A stretch of 64,000 bases of DNA, taken from contig JAFRTL010000008.1 in NCBI GenBank assembly GCA_017427065.1, positions 50,180 to 114,179 on the forward strand, in the 5' to 3' direction. Below, in pieces: positions 61,248-64,000 of this stretch; position 1 is the stretch's first letter; each line of letters starts with the position of its first letter. A model generated the notes under the pieces. The model worked only from the letters and a program-made list of their open reading frames with translations. It ran no database searches and was not told the DNA's origin. Made by a program: the position numbers and the translations under genes. Source of the stretch: Bacteroidaceae bacterium (GTDB lineage: Bacteria; Bacteroidota; Bacteroidia; Bacteroidales; Bacteroidaceae).

Positions 61248-63026
61248 TTAACTGGAAAATTCAAGAGCAAACTCATTTTTTAAATCCAGAAGTGTGTGAT
61301 TTTTTTCTGCCATTTCTTGGAATCGTTCTGTCTTGGTGAAAGCTTTGGGTTGTTCTTTACTTTCATTGATAGTGATGATTATCTCAAGAAGGTCATTATG
61401 TAGAGTTTTATGTAAGTATTGCTCTATATCTGGTAATATGGCTTGGTAATCATTGGCTGCTAATTTGTTGTCCACCTTGATTTCGATTTTCGACTCATCG
61501 AGTAGATCGATTGGGGTATTGAGCATTTTTTTTGCCATTGCCACTTGTTCAAAAGGCAGGTTGTTGGCATATTGCTCCCATTTGCTCTTTAAGTCATTTA
61601 AACTGATTGGCTGTTTTTCCAAAGTGGTAGCAGAGGCACTTTCTTTGGGCGCCTGTGTTGTCTCTTTGGAAGCGTCTTTAGACCGTTTCGTAATGGAAAT
61701 ACTCAAAGAGGATATGTCTTTTATCTTCTTTACCTTATGTTCTTCTGTTTTAAGAGGTTGTGGGTAACTTACTCCCCCATTGGCAGTAACCTTCTCTGAT
61801 GCTTTCTCTGAGGGATGGACAGATGATGTTACTGGCTTATTGGGAGTAGCCGAGGCATTATTAGATGCCTGCTTATTGAATATGGGTTTTATAGTCGTCT
61901 TAGGGCTAAGCCCCCCCGACGGTTCTTCTTCGCTGCCAGTAAGTTGGGCTAACTGGATAAGCGTCAGCTCTACCAAAAAACGCTTGTTCTTGCTTAGTCG
62001 GTAACTTAAATCACAGTCGTTACAAAGTTTCATGGCTTTGTAAAGGAACGGCAACTGACATTTCTTGGCTTGTTCCTTATAACGATCTCTTATGCTGGCA
62101 CCAACTTCCAAGAGTGAAGTAGTGGCTTCGTCTTTGCTGACAAGTACGTCACGGAAGTGGGAACCTAATCCTGTAATGAAATTACCTGCATCAAACCCTT
62201 TGTTGATGACATCGTTGAGTAATAGTAAGCTCTCCGTAACTTTTCCTGCCAACAGATAATCTGTAAGATTGAAATAGTATTCATAATCCAGTACATTGAG
62301 GTTTTCCAAAACTTGCTGGTAGGTAATGTTCCCTTTGGTGAAGCTTGTCACTTGATCAAAGATGGAAAGAGCATCACGCATGCCTCCATCTGCTTTTAAA
62401 GCAATGACATTCAACGCTTCCGGTTCCGCATGAATGCCTTCTTTGGCAGCTACTCTAGCAAGATGTGCCACAATGTCTTCCACTCCTATGCGATTGAAAT
62501 CGTAAATTTGGCAACGCGACAAGATGGTGGGTAATATCTTATGTTTTTCTGTTGTGGCAAGAATGAAGATGGCATGACGAGGTGGTTCTTCCAGAGTCTT
62601 TAAGAAGGCATTAAAGGCAGATGTAGAGAGCATGTGTACCTCGTCAATGATGTATACCTTATATTTACCGATTTGAGGTGGTATGTGGACCTGCTCTACT
62701 AATTGTCGAATGTTATCAACGGAATTGTTTGACGCGGCATCCAACTCAAAAATGTTGAAAGAACGTTGCTCATTAAAGGCTTTGCATGATTCGCATTCAT
62801 TGCAGGCCTCTCCGTCTTCATGTGGATTCAGACAATTGATGGTCTTGGCAAAGATACGGGCGCAAGTGGTTTTTCCAACGCCTCGAGGACCACAGAACAA
62901 ATAGGCTTGTGCCAATTTTCCCGTAGCTATGGCATTCTTAAGCGTAGTAGTCAGTGCCTCTTGTCCCACGACGGACTCAAAAGTGGTGGGACGGTATTTT
63001 CGTGCGGATACGATATAATTCTCCAT
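61248..63026 (-). CDS. dnaX: DNA polymerase III subunits gamma/tau
   Basis: A 592-residue clamp-loader ATPase. P-loop FCGPRGVGKTTCARIF (about 44-59), zinc cysteines in CLNPHEDGEACNECESC, Walker B YIIDEVHMLS and sensor ILATTEKHKILPTILSRC give a complete AAA+ domain (1-240), then the collar domain (about 245-370) and a Ser/Thr/Lys-rich linker with a C-terminal domain (about 470-592). A run of eight A in the mRNA at codons near 497-500 is a possible slippage point (complement at 61526-61533). Confidence 0.95.
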   Translation of the reverse strand: MENYIVSARKYRPTTFESVVGQEALTTTLKNAIATGKLAQAYLFCGPRGVGKTTCARIFAKTINCLNPHEDGEACNECESCKAFNEQRSFNIFELDAASNNSVDNIRQLVEQVHIPPQIGKYKVYIIDEVHMLSTSAFNAFLKTLEEPPRHAIFILATTEKHKILPTILSRCQIYDFNRIGVEDIVAHLARVAAKEGIHAEPEALNVIALKADGGMRDALSIFDQVTSFTKGNITYQQVLENLNVLDYEYYFNLTDYLLAGKVTESLLLLNDVINKGFDAGNFITGLGSHFRDVLVSKDEATTSLLEVGASIRDRYKEQAKKCQLPFLYKAMKLCNDCDLSYRLSKNKRFLVELTLIQLAQLTGSEEEPSGGLSPKTTIKPIFNKQASNNASATPNKPVTSSVHPSEKASEKVTANGGVSYPQPLKTEEHKVKKIKDISSLSISITKRSKDASKETTQAPKESASATTLEKQPISLNDLKSKWEQYANNLPFEQVAMAKKMLNTPIDLLDESKIEIKVDNKLAANDYQAILPDIEQYLHKTLHNDLLEIIITINESKEQPKAFTKTERFQEMAEKNHTLLDLKNEFALEFSS

Positions 63027-63046
63027 AAAAAGTGTCTTTTCTCATG

Positions 63047-63054
63047 CAAAAGTA
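63047..63054 (-). promoter_or_regulatory. Predicted promoter -7 box of dnaX
   Basis: Minus-strand TACTTTTG, 20 bp before the dnaX ATG and 12 bp from the box of the divergent divIC gene. Confidence 0.6.
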
Positions 63055-63066
63055 ACAAAAAAATCC

Positions 63067-63074
63067 TATCTTTG
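63067..63074 (+). promoter_or_regulatory. Predicted promoter -7 box of the DivIC/FtsB gene
   Basis: TATCTTTG, 23 bp before the ATG at 63098. Confidence 0.65.
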
Positions 63075-63097
63075 CAAACAATATTAAGTCAGAGTGC

Positions 63098-63406
63098 ATG
63101 GACAGGTTTTCTTCTATTCTTCGTTTCTTTGGAAGGTATAAGTATATTATTACGCTTCTCATCTTCGGGGTCATCATCGTCTTCCTCGATGAGAACAGCA
63201 TTTTGCGTAGGATGGAAGTGGCAAACGAGGCTCGAAATACGCGTAATGAAATAGAAAAGTATCGCAAAGATTTTGAGGAAAGCACGTTGAGACTGAATGA
63301 GCTTGATGCTGATTCCAACTCTATCGAGCGCATTGCACGTGAGAAATATCTGATGAAGAAGCCCAACGAAGATGTGTATGTTTTTGAGGAGGATTTGGTG
63401 AAATGA
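63098..63406 (+). CDS. Septum formation initiator DivIC/FtsB
   Basis: A 102-residue bitopic protein: short cytosolic N-terminus, membrane helix about 17-31, a periplasmic coiled coil (about 34-72) and the family end IERIAREKYLMKKPNEDVYVF. FtsB/DivIC links FtsL and FtsQ at the division septum. The following small membrane protein overlaps by ATGA. Confidence 0.92.
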   Translation: MDRFSSILRFFGRYKYIITLLIFGVIIVFLDENSILRRMEVANEARNTRNEIEKYRKDFEESTLRLNELDADSNSIERIAREKYLMKKPNEDVYVFEEDLVK

Positions 63407-63735
63407 AACGATTGGTTCAACCATTAATGCTCGTCGGTGCTGTGCTCGCATTGGTGGGAGTAACATTTTATATCACGCATTGGTCTCTTTCTCCTTATAT
63501 GTATACGATCGGTGCAACGATGGTGGCATTGGCGCAAATAAATTCTCCTATTAAGACAGATAATCTCACTTTAAAGAGACTGCGTGCGCAGCAAATTATA
63601 GGAGCTATCTTGCTTGTTGTAACGGGTGCACTGATGTTTTTCACTCATCGGAACGAGTGGATTGTCTGCTTATCTGTAGCTGCTATTCTTGAACTTTATA
63701 CGGCTTTTAGAATCCCTCAGGAGTTAGAAAAATAA
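63403..63735 (+). CDS. Small four-helix membrane protein, unknown
   Basis: A 110-residue hydrophobic protein with four predicted membrane segments (about 6-24, 30-46, 62-82, 86-103) and both termini in the cytosol. I do not recognise the family. Its ATGA coupling to DivIC suggests a role near division or the envelope. The last codons, GAGTTAGAAAAATAA, read as a unit of the intergenic array that follows, so the array reaches up to the stop codon. Confidence 0.8.
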   Translation: MKRLVQPLMLVGAVLALVGVTFYITHWSLSPYMYTIGATMVALAQINSPIKTDNLTLKRLRAQQIIGAILLVVTGALMFFTHRNEWIVCLSVAAILELYTAFRIPQELEK

Positions 63736-63806
63736 CTTTCCTAGTTAGAGAAATATTTTTTGCTAGTTAGCAAAATAAAATTTCTTAGTTAGCTGAAATA
63801 ATTCTT
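63722..63806. repeat. Intergenic array on a 22-bp register (array E)
   Basis: CTAGTTAG at 63741 and 63763 and TTAGTTAG at 63785 are spaced exactly 22 bp, with A- and T-runs between. A fourth, looser unit (GAGTTAGAAAAATAAC) overlaps the end of the preceding gene. From here to the window end there is A/T-rich DNA and the promoter at 63931. Confidence 0.8.
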
Positions 63807-63914
63807 CTCCTCTCCCTTTTTATATAATATAATAAGGTGTCTTCTCTTTAATTTTGCCGGGATTTGAAAATTTTTGCATCTTTTGGTAAAAATTCCCCTT
63901 AAAATATTTTGCGG

Positions 63915-63938
63915 TTGTGCAAAAAGTGCTTACCTTTG
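63915..63938 (+). promoter_or_regulatory. Strong predicted promoter at the right edge
   Basis: TTG (63915-63917) and TACCTTTG (63931-63938) resemble the tRNA-Gln promoter. The leader that follows can fold CCCGCTTTC (63941-63949) against GAAACGGGG (63955-63963) with one bulge. Confidence 0.65.
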
Positions 63939-63978
63939 CACCCGCTTTCCGAGAGAAACGGGGAGTTCGTCCAATAAA

Positions 63979-64000
63979 ATGCTTACAATGAACAGAAACA
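63979..64000 (+). CDS. First codons of a truncated gene
   Basis: An ATG at 63979 (MLTMNRN) or at 63988 (MNRN) opens a frame that leaves the window. It lies 40-49 bp behind a strong promoter. The product cannot be told from so few residues. Confidence 0.35.

Overview
The window is an ordinary stretch of chromosome from a member of the order Bacteroidales (Bacteroidetes), most like Prevotella or Bacteroides. Reasons: nearly every transcription unit starts behind a TAnnTTTG (often TATCTTTG or TATCTTCG) -7 box rather than a TATAAT box; leaders are A/T-rich and lack clear Shine-Dalgarno sequences; and family-typical genes are present (MurF-Alr fusion, DUF5683 after parB, GSCFA, DUF1573, DUF349, dipeptidyl peptidase IV, FprA flavoprotein, RibBA fusion). 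Codon use and base composition look even throughout; I see no prophage, IS element, CRISPR array or rRNA operon.

Layout: 0-2.4 kb parA-parB-DUF5683 and the first codons of another gene (minus strand). 2.5-6.1 kb a two-gene sugar cassette (isomerase, Gfo/Idh/MocA oxidoreductase) held between two copies of one promoter-hairpin segment, then a lipoprotein serpin. 6.5-11.7 kb surE-lpxB facing rsfS-ftsH-cdsA. 11.9 kb tRNA-Gln. 12-16 kb DUF349, then rsmA-mgtE. 16-25 kb flippase-like protein, pepD and a 1921-residue macroglobulin. 24.9-28.9 kb a likely operon DUF1573-meaB-AAA ATPase-DUF4435. 29-33.6 kb dxs-trkA-trkH (minus). 34-42.8 kb GSCFA, murF-alr, tatA, a long-tailed tatC and a Dna2-like nuclease-helicase. 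42.8-47.3 kb rsmI-like, hemolysin III, lipA and dipeptidyl peptidase IV. 47.5-55 kb radical SAM protein, FprA, nagB-HAD-pif1-yciO and a chorismatase/Rid-like protein. 55-55.8 kb about 850 bp without genes, filled with nested palindromes, then tRNA-Met. 56-63.7 kb START-like protein, lptF/G, ribBA, aminotransferase, a small ferredoxin, dnaX, divIC and a small membrane protein.

Most genes are housekeeping: chromosome segregation and replication (parAB, dnaX, helicases), envelope building (lpxB, cdsA, lptF/G, murF-alr, flippase), protein export and quality control (tatAC, ftsH), ion uptake (trkAH, mgtE), cofactors (ribBA, lipA, dxs) and peptide use (pepD, DPP IV).

The parts least explained by known genes are: (1) intergenic arrays in at least six places built on a 21-22 bp register, five of them carrying the core CTAGTTAG or a close form on the same strand; (2) the two adjacent palindromic elements at 55.1-55.65 kb made of ACYTCAC boxes; (3) the flipped promoter hairpin flanking the sugar cassette; and (4) an ABC-type ATPase/DUF4435 (Toprim) pair that looks like a compact relative of the PARIS defence proteins AriA-AriB but sits in a housekeeping operon.
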